From the NCBI RefSeq assembly GCF_000719265.1, contig NZ_JOFL01000015.1, positions 67,773 through 131,772 of the forward strand: a stretch of DNA of 64,000 nt, read 5' to 3'. Under the pieces are notes generated by a model. That model searched no databases, was not told the origin of the DNA, and saw nothing but the letters and a program-made list of their open reading frames with translations. This document shows, one piece after another, positions 18,332 through 27,360 of the stretch. Every line of letters begins with the position of its first letter. Position 1 is the first letter of the stretch. Made by a program: the position numbers and the translations under genes. The stretch is from Streptomyces roseoverticillatus (lineage in GTDB: Bacteria; Actinomycetota; Actinomycetes; Streptomycetales; Streptomycetaceae).

Positions 18332-18401
18332 GGCACCCAGCCGTCAGACCGGTTCTGCCGACGACCTGTTCACGATTTGTTCAGAGACGAACAAGGAAAC
18401 T

Positions 18402-20006
18402 GTGAGGAACGTGCACGTGAGGAAACGTGACCAGTGGCTTGCCGCCCCGCTCGGTGCGGGGCTCGCCGCCGCCCTGCTCACCGGGTGCGGTTCGGAAGAC
18501 GGCAATGCCGGCGGCACCGGTGAGTCGGTGGTCATGGGGATGTCCGACGAGGTCGTGTCCACCGACCCGGCATCCGGTTACGACCCGGGCTCCTGGATTG
18601 TGTTCAACAACATCTTCCAGTCGCTGATGAGCTTCCCCAAGGGGAGCACCATCCCCCAGCCCGACGCCGCCGACAAGTGCAGCTTCAAGGACGAGAGCAG
18701 CACCGTCTACCAGTGCACCCTCAAGGAGGGGCTCAAGTTCAGCAACGGCCACGACCTCACCTCCGAGGACGTCGCCTACTCCTTCAACCGCACCCTGAAG
18801 ATCAATGACAAGAAGGGTCCCGCCTCGGCCCTGCTGTCCTCGATCAAGAACATCAGGACGCCGGACAAGCTGAACGTCGTCTTCGAGCTCAAGCGCTCCG
18901 ACGCCACCTTCCCGCAGAAGATCGCCTCGGGCGCCGGCTCGATCGTGGACCACCAGGAGTACCCCGCGGACAAGCTCCGCACGGACGGCAAGGCTGTCGG
19001 CTCCGGTGTCTACAAGCTGGACTCGTACGACGAGAAGCAGGCCAAGTTCTCGGTCAACAAGGACTACAAGGGCAGTGCGGTCGTCCAGAACCGCGGCGTG
19101 ACGATGAAGCTCTTCCACGGCGAGCAGGCCGCGCTGAAGGACGCCGTCCAGAAGGGCGACATCGACCTCGCCTACCGTGGTCTCGCCATGAAGGACATCG
19201 CCGACCTCGACGCCGCGGCCGGCAAGCACAACCTCAAGGTCGTCGAGGGCACCAGCGCCGAGGTCCAGCACCTGGTGTTCAACACCAAGGACCCGGTCGT
19301 CGGCAAGACCGGCGTCCGCAAGGCCATCGCCTACCTGATCGACCGCAGCGCCCTCGTCCGCGACGTCTACAAGCGCACCGCCGAGCCGCTGTACTCGATC
19401 GTCCCCAGCGGCATCACCGGTCACAAGACCTCGTTCTACGACGCCTACGGCGACCGGCCGCAGCAGGACAAGGCCGCCGCCGCCCTGAGCTCCGCCGGCA
19501 TCAAGGACAAGGTCAAGCTCACCCTGTGGGCCACCCCGGTCCGCTACGGCCCCGGCACCGTCCCGGAGTTCCAGGAGATCGCCAAGCAGCTCAACAAGAG
19601 CGGCCTCTTCGAGGCGGACGTGAAGTCCGTCCCGCTGGAGGAGTACGAGCAGGGCATCGCCGCCGGCAAGTACGGCGTCTACGTGAAGGGCTGGGTCCCC
19701 GACTACCCGGACCCGGACAACTTCACGGCGCCCTTCTTCGGCGAGGACAACGTGGTCTCCAACAACTACGATTCCAAGGAGATCACCAGCCGCATCCTGG
19801 CCACCGCCGCCAACGGCAGCCGGCCCTCCACCGTCGGCGACTTCGCCAAGGTGCAGAACACCGTCGCCCAGGACGTGCCGCTCCTCCCGCTCTGGCAGGG
19901 CAAGCAGTACGCCGTGGCCGGCGAGCGCATCTCCGGTCTCCAGTGGACCCTCGACGCCTCGACCGTCTTCCGATTCTGGGAGATCGGCAAGGCCTCGAAG
20001 GGCTGA
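18402..20006 (+). CDS. Family 5 solute-binding lipoprotein, paralogue of the preceding gene
   Basis: A protein of about 534 residues with the same architecture as its upstream neighbour and clear local identity (FSNGHDLTSEDVAYS; VPLLPLWQGKQYAVA). The lipobox is LLTGC. Start choice is uncertain: GTG 18402 has AAGGAAAC just upstream, while GTG 18411 and 18417 are in frame and would give a shorter, more typical signal peptide. It lies 70 bp after its paralogue and is probably in the same operon, ended by the terminator at 20024. Tandem duplication followed by ligand divergence is the simplest explanation. Confidence 0.88.
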   Translation: MRNVHVRKRDQWLAAPLGAGLAAALLTGCGSEDGNAGGTGESVVMGMSDEVVSTDPASGYDPGSWIVFNNIFQSLMSFPKGSTIPQPDAADKCSFKDESSTVYQCTLKEGLKFSNGHDLTSEDVAYSFNRTLKINDKKGPASALLSSIKNIRTPDKLNVVFELKRSDATFPQKIASGAGSIVDHQEYPADKLRTDGKAVGSGVYKLDSYDEKQAKFSVNKDYKGSAVVQNRGVTMKLFHGEQAALKDAVQKGDIDLAYRGLAMKDIADLDAAAGKHNLKVVEGTSAEVQHLVFNTKDPVVGKTGVRKAIAYLIDRSALVRDVYKRTAEPLYSIVPSGITGHKTSFYDAYGDRPQQDKAAAALSSAGIKDKVKLTLWATPVRYGPGTVPEFQEIAKQLNKSGLFEADVKSVPLEEYEQGIAAGKYGVYVKGWVPDYPDPDNFTAPFFGEDNVVSNNYDSKEITSRILATAANGSRPSTVGDFAKVQNTVAQDVPLLPLWQGKQYAVAGERISGLQWTLDASTVFRFWEIGKASKG

Positions 20007-20023
20007 CCGGCCCCCACGCGAAA

Positions 20024-20056
20024 GTGCCCTCCCCCGGGACATCCGGGGGAGGGCAC
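20024..20056 (+). terminator. Bidirectional terminator between solute-binding gene and response regulator
   Basis: Perfect 14-nt arms (20024-20037, 20043-20056) with a 5-nt loop, then CGTGCTTTC. It lies between convergent genes and can serve both. Confidence 0.85.
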
Positions 20057-20079
20057 CGTGCTTTCAGGGGCCGGGGCGG

Positions 20080-20751
20080 CTACTGCGCGCCCGGCCGCAC
20101 CAGCCCGCTCTCGTACGCGTAGACCGCCGCCTGCACGCGGTCCCGCAGCCCGAGCTTCGTCAGGACGTGCCCCACGTGCGTCTTCACCGTGGTCTCGCTG
20201 ACGAACAGATCCGCCGCGATCTCCGCGTTCGACAGGCCGCGCGCCACCAGCTTCAGCACCTCGACCTCGCGGTCCGTCAGCGTGTGCAGCGTGTCCGGCA
20301 GCGGCTCCTCGCCCGACGGAAGATGGCCCGCGTACTTGTCCAGCAGCCGGCGCGTGATGCTCGGCGCGAGCATCGCCTCGCCGCCCGCCACCACCCGGAT
20401 CGCCTGCACCAGCTCATTGGCCGGCGCGTCCTTCAGCAGGAAGCCGCTCGCACCCGCGCGCAGCGCCTCCACCACGTACTCGTCGAGATCGAAGGTGGTC
20501 AGCACCAGCACCTTCGCCGGGCCGTTCCGGTCCGGACCGGTGATCTGGCGCGTCGCCTCGACGCCGTCCATCCGGGGCATCCGGATGTCCATCAGGACCA
20601 CATCCGGCTGCAGGGCCCGCACCTGATCCAGCGCCTGCAGGCCGTCCCCCGCCTCGCCCACCACCGCGAGGTCCTGTTCCGCTTCGAGAATCATCCGGAA
20701 GCCGGTGCGCAGCAGCGGCTGGTCGTCGACCAGTAGGACGCGGATCGCCAC
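20080..20751 (-). CDS. NarL/FixJ-family (LuxR-type) response regulator, orphan
   Basis: A 223-residue two-domain regulator. The receiver domain has the acidic pair Asp9/Asp10, phosphoacceptor Asp55 (VVLMDIRMP), switch Thr in VLTTFD and Lys in GFLLKDA. The C-terminal LuxR-type helix-turn-helix contains LTDREVEVLKLVARGLSN and TTVKTHVGHVLTKLG. All phosphorylation residues are intact, so a sensor kinase is expected, but none is encoded next to it or anywhere in the window. GTG 20751 follows AAGGAG. It is convergent with the solute-binding genes and 13 bp from the nuclease gene upstream, possibly in one transcript. Confidence 0.92.
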   Translation of the reverse strand: MAIRVLLVDDQPLLRTGFRMILEAEQDLAVVGEAGDGLQALDQVRALQPDVVLMDIRMPRMDGVEATRQITGPDRNGPAKVLVLTTFDLDEYVVEALRAGASGFLLKDAPANELVQAIRVVAGGEAMLAPSITRRLLDKYAGHLPSGEEPLPDTLHTLTDREVEVLKLVARGLSNAEIAADLFVSETTVKTHVGHVLTKLGLRDRVQAAVYAYESGLVRPGAQ

Positions 20752-20764
20752 AGGAACTCCTTCG

Positions 20765-21718
20765 TTAGACCGTGCCCATTCTGCCCTGCGCGCTCTCCTG
20801 CGGGGCCACCCGGCCGTCGCGCTGCGCCACGACCGGCAGCGGGTACGGCGGGGGAGTGCCGCCGAACTCCGGGCACACCGCCTGGTGGTCGCACCAGCCG
20901 CACAGCTTCGTCGGCCGCGGCCGCCACTCGCCGGTCTCCGTGGCCAGCACGATCGCGTCCCACAGCGCCCGCAGCTTGCGCTCGACCGCCAGCAGCTCGG
21001 CCTCCACCGGGTCGTACGTCAGTACGTCCCCGCTGCCCAGGTAGACCAGCTGGAGCCGGCGCGGCACCCGGCCCTTCAGCTTCCACAGCACCAACGCGTA
21101 GAACGTCATCTGGAACAGCGCCTCGGAGCGGAACCGCGGGGCCGGCGCCTTGCCCGTCTTGTAGTCCACGATGCGCACGTCGCCCGTCGGCGCCACGTCC
21201 ACCCGGTCGATGAAACCGCGCAGCAGCGGGCCCGACTCCAGCGCCGTCTCCACGTACAGCTCGCGCTCCGCGGGCTCCAGCCGCGTCGGGTCCTCCAGCG
21301 TGAACCAGCGCTCGACCAGCCGCTCCGCCTCGCCCAGCCACTTCGCCAGCAGCGCCGGGTCGTGCGCGCCGTCCCCGTCGTGGAACAACTCGGCCAGCTC
21401 CGGGCGGGAGGCCAGCAGCCGCTCCCACTCGCCGGGCACCAGCCCCCGGGCCCGCTCCGTCGTCCGCTCCGCCGCGGGAGCGTCGAAGAGCCGCTCCAGC
21501 ACCGCGTGCACCACCGTGCCGCGGGTGGCCGCCGCGCTCGGCTTCTCCGGCAGCCGGTCGATCACCCGGAACCGGTACAACAGCGGGCACTGCATGAAAT
21601 CGCCCGCCCGCGACGGCGAGAGCGCCTTCGGCCGCCCCGGCCCCGTACCCGTCTCCGCAGGCCCGCGCCCCACGACCGCCCCGTCCTGCCCGGCAGGGGC
21701 CCCACTGTCCATACCCAT
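20765..21718 (-). CDS. RecB-family PD-(D/E)XK exonuclease with Fe-S cysteines
   Basis: A 317-residue stand-alone nuclease of the RecB/Cas4/AddB-C-terminal type. The catalytic set is visible: His71 (RGTVVHAVLE), Asp171 (GFIDRVD), and Asp185 with Lys187 (IVDYKTGK). Cys44 together with Cys273, Cys276 and Cys282 (CGWCDHQAVC) form the four-cysteine frame that binds a [4Fe-4S] cluster in this group. Probably a DNA end-processing exonuclease; substrate is not known. The start is ATG 21718, supported by a TAGGGT box 8 nt upstream. A longer in-frame extension to 21949 would run into the M50 gene and lacks conserved sequence. Confidence 0.88.
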   Translation of the reverse strand: MGMDSGAPAGQDGAVVGRGPAETGTGPGRPKALSPSRAGDFMQCPLLYRFRVIDRLPEKPSAAATRGTVVHAVLERLFDAPAAERTTERARGLVPGEWERLLASRPELAELFHDGDGAHDPALLAKWLGEAERLVERWFTLEDPTRLEPAERELYVETALESGPLLRGFIDRVDVAPTGDVRIVDYKTGKAPAPRFRSEALFQMTFYALVLWKLKGRVPRRLQLVYLGSGDVLTYDPVEAELLAVERKLRALWDAIVLATETGEWRPRPTKLCGWCDHQAVCPEFGGTPPPYPLPVVAQRDGRVAPQESAQGRMGTV

Positions 21719-21726
21719 GACAGAAA

Positions 21727-21732
21727 ACCCTA
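21727..21732 (-). promoter_or_regulatory. -10 element close to the RecB-like nuclease start
   Basis: TAGGGT on the minus strand ends 8 nt before ATG 21718, so the transcript would have almost no leader. No Shine-Dalgarno sequence is seen. Confidence 0.4.
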
Positions 21733-21842
21733 AGGCCCGCCACCGACAGCCGGCGTCATACCATCGACCACAGACCCCTTCGCACTGCATGATCGGAGCA
21801 GCACCGGTCACCTGCGAGGGCCGCATCCGACGAGGGGACACC

Positions 21843-23084
21843 GTGGAGAACAGCGGGCAGAGCAGGTCCGGCGGCGGGGGCGCCGGTGACCACGAGCCCG
21901 GGAAGCGCACGCCGGAACGCCCCCGCGAGAGCGGCGGCGGCATCCTCATGGGCCGCCCCTTCGGCGTACCGGTCTACGTGGCCCCCAGCTGGTTCCTCGT
22001 CGCCGCCCTCATCACCTGGGTCTTCGGCGGCCAGCTCGACCGCGTGCTCCCCGAGCTCGGCCGCGCCCGCTACCTCGTCTCCCTCTTCTTCGCCGTCGCC
22101 TTCTACGCCTCGGTCCTCGTCCACGAGCTCGCCCACACCGTTGCCGCGCTCCGCTTCAAGCTCCCCGTGCGCCGCATCCAGCTCCAGTTCTTCGGCGGCG
22201 TCTCCGAGATCGAGAAGGAGACCGAGACCCCCGGCCGCGAGTTCGTCCTCGCCTTCGTCGGCCCCCTGCTCTCCCTCGTCCTCGCCGGCGTCTTCTACCT
22301 CGGCGTGCTCGCCGTCGAGCCCGGCACCGTCCCCGGCGTCCTGCTCGCCGGCCTGATGGTCTCCAACCTGCTCGTTGCCGCCTTCAACCTGCTCCCCGGC
22401 CTCCCGCTGGACGGCGGCCGCATGCTCCGCGCCGTCGTCTGGAAGCTCAGCGGCAACCCCATGACCGGCACCGTCGCCGCCGCCTGGATCGGCCGCGCCC
22501 TCGCCGTCGCCGTCCTCGTCGGCCTGCCCCTGCTCACCCGCGCCGGCGGCGGCCTCGGCGAGTCCGGGGCGAACCTCGGCGGCCTCGACTCCCTCACCGA
22601 CGCCCTCCTCGCGGCGATCCTGGCCGCCATCATCTGGACCGGCGCCGGCAACAGCCTCCGCATGGCCCGCCTGCGCGAGCGCCTCCCCGCCCTCTCGGCC
22701 CGCGCCCTCACCCGCCGCGCCGTCCCCGTCCCCGCCGCCACCCCCCTCTCCGAGGCCCTGCGCCGCGCCGGGGAGGCCGGCGCCCGCGCCCTCGTCGTCG
22801 TCGACGGCCAGGGCAGCCCCACCGCCCTCGTCCGCGAGGCCGCCATCGTCGGCGTCCCCGAGCACCGCCGCCCCTGGGTCGCCGTCAGCGCCCTCGCCCA
22901 GGACCTCCGGGACGGCATGCGCGTCCCCGCCGACCTCGCCGGAGAAGAGCTCCTGGACGTGCTGCGGGCCACACCCGCGACGGAATACCTCGTGACCGAG
23001 GAAGGCGGGGAGGTCTACGGCGTGCTGTCCGCGGCGGACGTAGAGCGCGCCTTCGTCGCGGCGATGGCCCGGCCGGCGCCGTAG
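21843..23084 (+). CDS. M50 site-2 protease family intramembrane metalloprotease with CBS region
   Basis: A 413-residue polytopic membrane protein. HELAH (94-98) supplies two zinc ligands and the catalytic Glu, and LDGGR with Asp190 supplies the third, so the active site is complete. After the membrane core, residues about 270-410 form a CBS-like regulatory region (VPVPAATPLSEALRRAG; EYLVTEEGGEVYGVLS), the arrangement of the Rv2869-unrelated SpoIVFB-like M50 subgroup. It likely cleaves membrane-bound regulators, but its substrate is unknown. GTG 21843 follows GAGGGGACACC. It is divergent from the RecB-like nuclease and may share a promoter region. Confidence 0.88.
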   Translation: MENSGQSRSGGGGAGDHEPGKRTPERPRESGGGILMGRPFGVPVYVAPSWFLVAALITWVFGGQLDRVLPELGRARYLVSLFFAVAFYASVLVHELAHTVAALRFKLPVRRIQLQFFGGVSEIEKETETPGREFVLAFVGPLLSLVLAGVFYLGVLAVEPGTVPGVLLAGLMVSNLLVAAFNLLPGLPLDGGRMLRAVVWKLSGNPMTGTVAAAWIGRALAVAVLVGLPLLTRAGGGLGESGANLGGLDSLTDALLAAILAAIIWTGAGNSLRMARLRERLPALSARALTRRAVPVPAATPLSEALRRAGEAGARALVVVDGQGSPTALVREAAIVGVPEHRRPWVAVSALAQDLRDGMRVPADLAGEELLDVLRATPATEYLVTEEGGEVYGVLSAADVERAFVAAMARPAP

Positions 23085-23112
23085 CGGAGCGTATCCGGCC
23101 CGCCCGGCGTGA

Positions 23113-23142
23113 GGCCCCCGCGCGCAGCGCGGTCCGGGGGTC
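23113..23142 (+). terminator. Hairpin after the M50 protease gene
   Basis: An imperfect GC hairpin pairs GGCCCCCG (23113-23120) with CGGGGGTCC (23135-23143) around a GCGC-rich interior. It lies 28 bp after the stop codon. Confidence 0.5.
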
Positions 23143-23245
23143 CGACGGGCGAAGCCGCTTCGGAAACGGAGCAGCGGCGGGACCGCGGCCGGGAAGCCCG
23201 CGGGGACCCGCCCCACAGGTGGTCGGCGGCCCGCAGGGCACCCGG

Positions 23246-23251
23246 TACGCT
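23246..23251 (+). promoter_or_regulatory. -10 element of a leaderless trmI promoter
   Basis: TACGCT lies exactly 6 nt before ATG 23258 with no ribosome-binding site, the same arrangement as at mshC (2888). Confidence 0.5.
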
Positions 23252-23257
23252 GGTCAC

Positions 23258-24145
23258 ATGTCCGAACCGACCGGTGCCGCCCGCCGTCGCGGGCCCTTCC
23301 AGGTCGGGGACCAGGTCCAGCTCACCGACCCCAAGGGACGCCACTACACCTTCACGCTCGAAGCCGGGAAGCAGTTCCACACCCACAAGGGTGCCTTCCC
23401 CCACGACGAGCTGATCGGTGCCCCCGAAGGCAGTGTTGTCCGTACCACGGGAAACGTCGCCTACCTCGCGCTGCGCCCCCTGCTCCCCGACTACGTCCTG
23501 TCCATGCCCCGCGGCGCCGCCGTGGTCTACCCCAAGGACGCGGGGCAGATCCTGGCCTTCGCCGACATCTTCGCCGGCGCGCGCGTCGTCGAGGCCGGGG
23601 TGGGCTCCGGCTCGCTCAGCGCCTTCCTGCTGCGCGCCATCGGTGACCAGGGCATGCTGCACTCCTACGAGCGCCGCGCGGACTTCGCCGAGATCGCCCA
23701 GGGGAACGTCGAGCGCTACTTCGGCGGCCCGCACCCCGCCTGGCAGCTGACCGTCGGCGACCTCCAGGACAACCTGTCCGACACGGACGTCGACCGCGTC
23801 ATCCTCGACATGCTCGCCCCCTGGGAGTGCCTGGAGGCCGTCTCCAAGGCGCTCGTCCCCGGCGGCATCCTCTGCTGCTACGTGGCGACGACCACCCAGC
23901 TCGCCCGGACCGTCGAGTCCATCCGCGAGATCGGCTGCTTCGCCGAGCCGCAGCCGTGGGAGTCGATGATCCGCAACTGGCACGTCGAGGGCCTGGCCGT
24001 CCGGCCGGACCACCGCATGATCGGCCACACCGGCTTCCTGGTCACCGCCCGCCGCCTCGCGGACGGCGTCGAGCCGCCCATGCGCCGCCGCCGCCCCGCC
24101 AAGGGCGCCTACGGCGAGGACTACGAAGGCCCCAACAAGGGCTGA
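23258..24145 (+). CDS. trmI: tRNA (adenine-58-N1)-methyltransferase
   Basis: A 295-residue class I AdoMet-dependent methyltransferase of the TrmI type, which makes m1A58 in the T-loop of tRNA. It has the N-terminal beta domain (FQVGDQVQLTD...HTHKGAFPHDELIG), the AdoMet loop VVEAGVGSGSLS (111-121), the acidic DMLAPWECL and the tetramer-type C-terminus. Length and order fit bacterial and archaeal TrmI. The start follows a -10 box by 6 nt, so the mRNA is probably leaderless; an in-frame GTG at 23219 lacks conserved sequence. In actinobacteria this gene usually precedes the proteasomal ATPase gene, as here. Confidence 0.95.
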   Translation: MSEPTGAARRRGPFQVGDQVQLTDPKGRHYTFTLEAGKQFHTHKGAFPHDELIGAPEGSVVRTTGNVAYLALRPLLPDYVLSMPRGAAVVYPKDAGQILAFADIFAGARVVEAGVGSGSLSAFLLRAIGDQGMLHSYERRADFAEIAQGNVERYFGGPHPAWQLTVGDLQDNLSDTDVDRVILDMLAPWECLEAVSKALVPGGILCCYVATTTQLARTVESIREIGCFAEPQPWESMIRNWHVEGLAVRPDHRMIGHTGFLVTARRLADGVEPPMRRRRPAKGAYGEDYEGPNKG

Positions 24146-24173
24146 CCCCGAACGCCGCGTGCCCGGCACGCAC

Positions 24174-24222
24174 GGCGCCGCCCCCGAGTCCCCCGCACCG
24201 CGGGGAACTCGGGGGCGGCGCC
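24174..24222 (+). terminator. 23-bp stem terminator after trmI
   Basis: Arms 24174-24196 and 24200-24222 match at 22 of 23 positions with a 3-nt loop, followed by TCTTCGTT. It starts 28 bp past the trmI stop. Confidence 0.85.
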
Positions 24223-24392
24223 TCTTCGTTAGGCTCACCCGCCCGGCTCGCGCCCGCGCCCCGGCCCGCACATTCCGGCGGCCCTCCACCGGCGTGCCCG
24301 CTGTTCACCGGTACGCGGTGATGTGGCACGATGCTGATCAATTCAGCGTCCCTCCGCATCCCCCGCAGTCACCGCCACAGGAGTCAGCGCGC

Positions 24393-25007
24393 GTGCAGCC
24401 ACCGGCCGGCAGTCTTCGTCCAGACCGTGCTCATCCCGACCCCGAGCCCGCCGAGCCCCTCCCGCACACCCGCCCCGGGCCCGTGCACTGGCTGGTCACC
24501 GCCGTGGCCCTGGCCGCCGTGATCGCCGCGGCCTGCGTCACCGGCCCCCGCGAGGACCCGGCCCCGGCCCGGGCCGTCGCCCCCGCCGCGGCCACGCGGG
24601 CCCCCGACGCGCTCGCCGCCCGCTATCCGCTGCAGTGCGGCCCCGGCGGCGGACCCGACGTCGTCCAGCAGGTCACCTCGGACCTCGACCACGACGGCAG
24701 GCTGGAGACCGTGGCCGTCGTGCGCTGCCGCGCCGGCGGCGGCACCCCGCCCAGCGGCGTCTACCTCCTCGCCGAGCCCCGCACGTACGGCGAGCCGCCG
24801 CGCGTGCTCGCCACGCTCGTGGACCCCAAGGAGAAGATGACCGTCACCGGTCTCACCGTCACCGAGGGCACCGTTTCGGCCACTCTGCTCGGCTACTCCG
24901 CCCCGAGCGTGCCGCGTTGCTGCCCGGACATGCAGCGGACCGTCGAATGGCACTGGAAGAACGGGAAGTTCGTCCTCCGGCCGCGCCCGGTCGCGGGGAG
25001 TGTGTGA
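24393..25007 (+). CDS. Hypothetical membrane-anchored protein
   Basis: A 204-residue protein I cannot assign to a named family. The N-terminal 30 residues are Pro-rich, followed by one hydrophobic segment (31-49) that ends in AAACVTG; Cys48 could be a non-canonical lipidation site. The outer domain carries a Cys near residue 75 (LQCGPGG), a Cys in VVRCRAGG and a CC pair (VPRCCPD), suggesting disulfides. The segment DLDHDGRLETVAVVRC resembles the repeats of secreted FG-GAP/VCBS-type proteins. GTG 24393 is chosen because AGGAG lies 9 nt upstream; the open frame extends to 24159 through the terminator. It converges on the ferredoxin gene with a 4-bp gap. Confidence 0.7.
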   Translation: MQPPAGSLRPDRAHPDPEPAEPLPHTRPGPVHWLVTAVALAAVIAAACVTGPREDPAPARAVAPAAATRAPDALAARYPLQCGPGGGPDVVQQVTSDLDHDGRLETVAVVRCRAGGGTPPSGVYLLAEPRTYGEPPRVLATLVDPKEKMTVTGLTVTEGTVSATLLGYSAPSVPRCCPDMQRTVEWHWKNGKFVLRPRPVAGSV

Positions 25008-25011
25008 TCCG

Positions 25012-25350
25012 TCACTCGGCGTCGGGGCCGTAGATCTCCACCCTGTCCGAGATGCGGCGCACATGAATGCAGTCGCCCGGGCACTCCTTCGCGGAGTCCC
25101 GGACGTCGGTGAGCAGGGTCAGCGGCACCGGAGTCGTCGCGCCCGGCTCCTGCAGCAGCTCGTCGTCGGCGCTCTTCACGTAGGCCAGGCCGTCGATGTC
25201 CAGCTCGAAGACCTCGGGCGCATACTGGGCGCAGATCCCGTCCCCTGTGCACAGGTCCTGGTCGATCCAGACCTCCAGAGCCTCGTCCGTAGCATCCCGG
25301 CCCACCGGAGCCCCGGCCGTGTCTGCGCGGTCGTCGTTCTGCACGGTCAT
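25012..25350 (-). CDS. Ferredoxin, single Fe-S cluster type
   Basis: A 112-residue acidic ferredoxin. Cysteines are Cys34-X5-Cys40 (CTGDGIC) and Cys90-X3-Cys94 (ECPGDC). Actinobacterial [3Fe-4S] P450-type ferredoxins have CX5C...CP; the extra Cys94 is unusual and leaves the cluster type open. An N-terminal acidic tail of about 25 residues precedes the fold. ATG 25350 is chosen because the domain begins shortly after it; a longer in-frame start at 25533 would put unrelated sequence first. No P450 or reductase is adjacent. It is divergent from arc, 243 bp apart. Confidence 0.85.
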   Translation of the reverse strand: MTVQNDDRADTAGAPVGRDATDEALEVWIDQDLCTGDGICAQYAPEVFELDIDGLAYVKSADDELLQEPGATTPVPLTLLTDVRDSAKECPGDCIHVRRISDRVEIYGPDAE

Positions 25351-25593
25351 CTCGCCCTGCCGTTCGCTACGTCTGTGAATCAATTGGAGCCAGCCCTGAC
25401 GGGTGTTGACCGACTCGACGATACAACCGCCCGCTTTCCGATGTTGATGGGTGGGTATTCCCCTGCTGTGGGGACGTGCGCAAGGGTGAAGATCGGACAC
25501 ACTCCGACCGGGTTTGTGATCTAGGGGTTTCAACCTGCACCGGCCCAGGTAGGGTCAGGAAGCGTCCAGCTCCCCTTGGAGGAGGTGAGGACC
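25351..25593. other. Divergent ferredoxin/arc promoter region
   Basis: No gene is supported. TAGGGT at 25550-25555 is a reasonable -10 box for arc, about 39 bp before its GTG. GGAGGAGGTGAGG at 25578-25590 is the arc ribosome site. No clear operator was found. Confidence 0.4.
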
Positions 25594-27360
25594 GTGGCAG
25601 CCCACGACGACGACATGAACCGCGGCATCCGGCCGGGACGAGCGTCCGACGACCTCGCGAGCCAGGTTGCCTATTACGAGCAGGAGATCGCCGTCCTGCG
25701 ACGCAAGCTCGCCGACTCTCCGCGTCACACGAGGATTCTCGAAGAGCGGATCGTCGAGCTCCAGACCAACCTGGCCGGCGTGTCCGCTCAGAACGAGCGG
25801 CTCGCCAACACCCTCCGCGAGGCACGCGACCAGATCGTCGCCCTCAAGGAGGAGGTCGACCGGCTCGCACAGCCACCGGCCGGCTTCGGGGTCTTCCTCA
25901 AAGCCAACGACGACGGCACGGCCGACATCTTCACCGGGGGCCGCAAGCTCCGGGTGAACGTCAGCCCCAGCGTCGAGGTGGAGGACCTCCGGCGCGGCCA
26001 GGAGGTCATGCTCAACGAAGCGCTCAACGTGGTCGAGGCCATGGAGTTCGAGCGGGCCGGGGACATCGTCACCCTCAAGGAGATCCTCGAGGACGGCGAG
26101 CGCGCCCTGGTCATCGGGCACACCGACGAGGAGCGGGTGGTGAGGCTCGCCGAGCCGCTGCTGGACACCACCATCCGCCCCGGCGACGCCCTGCTCCTGG
26201 AGCCCCGTTCCGGCTACGTCTACGAGATCATCCCGAAGAGCGAGGTCGAGGAGCTCGTCCTCGAAGAGGTCCCGGACATCGACTACACCAAGATCGGCGG
26301 TCTGGGGAACCAGATCGAGCTGATCCGCGATGCGGTCGAGCTCCCCTACCTCTACCCCGACCTCTTCAAGGAGCACGAACTGCGGCCGCCCAAGGGCGTG
26401 CTGCTGTACGGCCCGCCCGGCTGCGGCAAGACGCTCATCGCCAAGGCCGTCGCCAACTCCCTTGCCAAGAAGGTCGCCGAGGTCACCGGCAAGCCCGCGG
26501 GGAAGAGCTTCTTCCTCAACATCAAGGGCCCCGAGCTCCTCAACAAGTACGTCGGGGAGACCGAGCGGCACATCCGGCTGATCTTCCAGCGCGCCAGGGA
26601 GAAGGCCAGCGAGGGCACCCCGGTCATCGTCTTCTTCGACGAGATGGACTCCCTCTTCCGCACCCGCGGCTCCGGAGTCAGCTCGGACGTCGAGAACACC
26701 ATCGTCCCCCAGCTCCTCTCCGAGATCGACGGCGTCGAGGGCCTGGAGAACGTGATCGTGATCGGCGCCTCCAACCGGGAGGACATGATCGACCCGGCCA
26801 TCCTGCGCCCCGGCCGCCTCGACGTGAAGATCAAGATCGAGCGCCCGGACGCCGAGGCCGCCAAGGACATCTTCTCGAAGTACCTCACCCAGACCCTGCC
26901 CATCCACGCGGACGACCTCACCGAGCACGGCGGGGACGCCAAGGCCGCCGTGGCCGGCATGATCCAGTCGGTCGTCGAGCAGATGTACGCGGAATCCGAG
27001 GAAAACCGCTTCCTCGAGGTCACCTACGCCAATGGCGACAAGGAAGTCCTCTATTTCAAGGACTTCAACTCCGGCGCCATGATCCAGAACATTGTGGACC
27101 GGGCGAAGAAGATGGCGATCAAGGCCTTCCTCGACCACAACCAGAAGGGTCTGCGCGTCTCCCACCTGCTCGCCGCCTGCGTCGACGAGTTCAAGGAGAA
27201 CGAGGACCTGCCCAACACCACCAACCCGGACGACTGGGCCCGGATCTCCGGCAAGAAGGGCGAGCGGATCGTCTTCATCCGCACCCTGGTCACCGGAAAG
27301 CAGGGCGCCGACACCGGCCGCTCCATCGACACGGTGGCGAATACCGGCCAGTACCTGTAG
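25594..27360 (+). CDS. arc: Proteasome-associated AAA ATPase ARC/Mpa
   Basis: A 588-residue ring ATPase that binds pupylated proteins through its coiled coil, unfolds them and feeds them to the 20S core. It has an N-terminal coiled coil (about 20-92), tandem OB domains (about 95-240), Walker A GPPGCGKT (273-280) and Walker B with Asp349-Glu350 in VIVFFDEMD. The sensor and arginine-finger regions are present ([21 protein letters not shown]). The C-terminus ends GQYL, matching the proteasome-docking tail of Mpa. GTG 25594 is selected because AAHDDDMN is the usual N-terminus and GGAGGAGGTGAGG precedes it. It is separated from dop by 354 bp. Confidence 0.97.
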   Translation: MAAHDDDMNRGIRPGRASDDLASQVAYYEQEIAVLRRKLADSPRHTRILEERIVELQTNLAGVSAQNERLANTLREARDQIVALKEEVDRLAQPPAGFGVFLKANDDGTADIFTGGRKLRVNVSPSVEVEDLRRGQEVMLNEALNVVEAMEFERAGDIVTLKEILEDGERALVIGHTDEERVVRLAEPLLDTTIRPGDALLLEPRSGYVYEIIPKSEVEELVLEEVPDIDYTKIGGLGNQIELIRDAVELPYLYPDLFKEHELRPPKGVLLYGPPGCGKTLIAKAVANSLAKKVAEVTGKPAGKSFFLNIKGPELLNKYVGETERHIRLIFQRAREKASEGTPVIVFFDEMDSLFRTRGSGVSSDVENTIVPQLLSEIDGVEGLENVIVIGASNREDMIDPAILRPGRLDVKIKIERPDAEAAKDIFSKYLTQTLPIHADDLTEHGGDAKAAVAGMIQSVVEQMYAESEENRFLEVTYANGDKEVLYFKDFNSGAMIQNIVDRAKKMAIKAFLDHNQKGLRVSHLLAACVDEFKENEDLPNTTNPDDWARISGKKGERIVFIRTLVTGKQGADTGRSIDTVANTGQYL

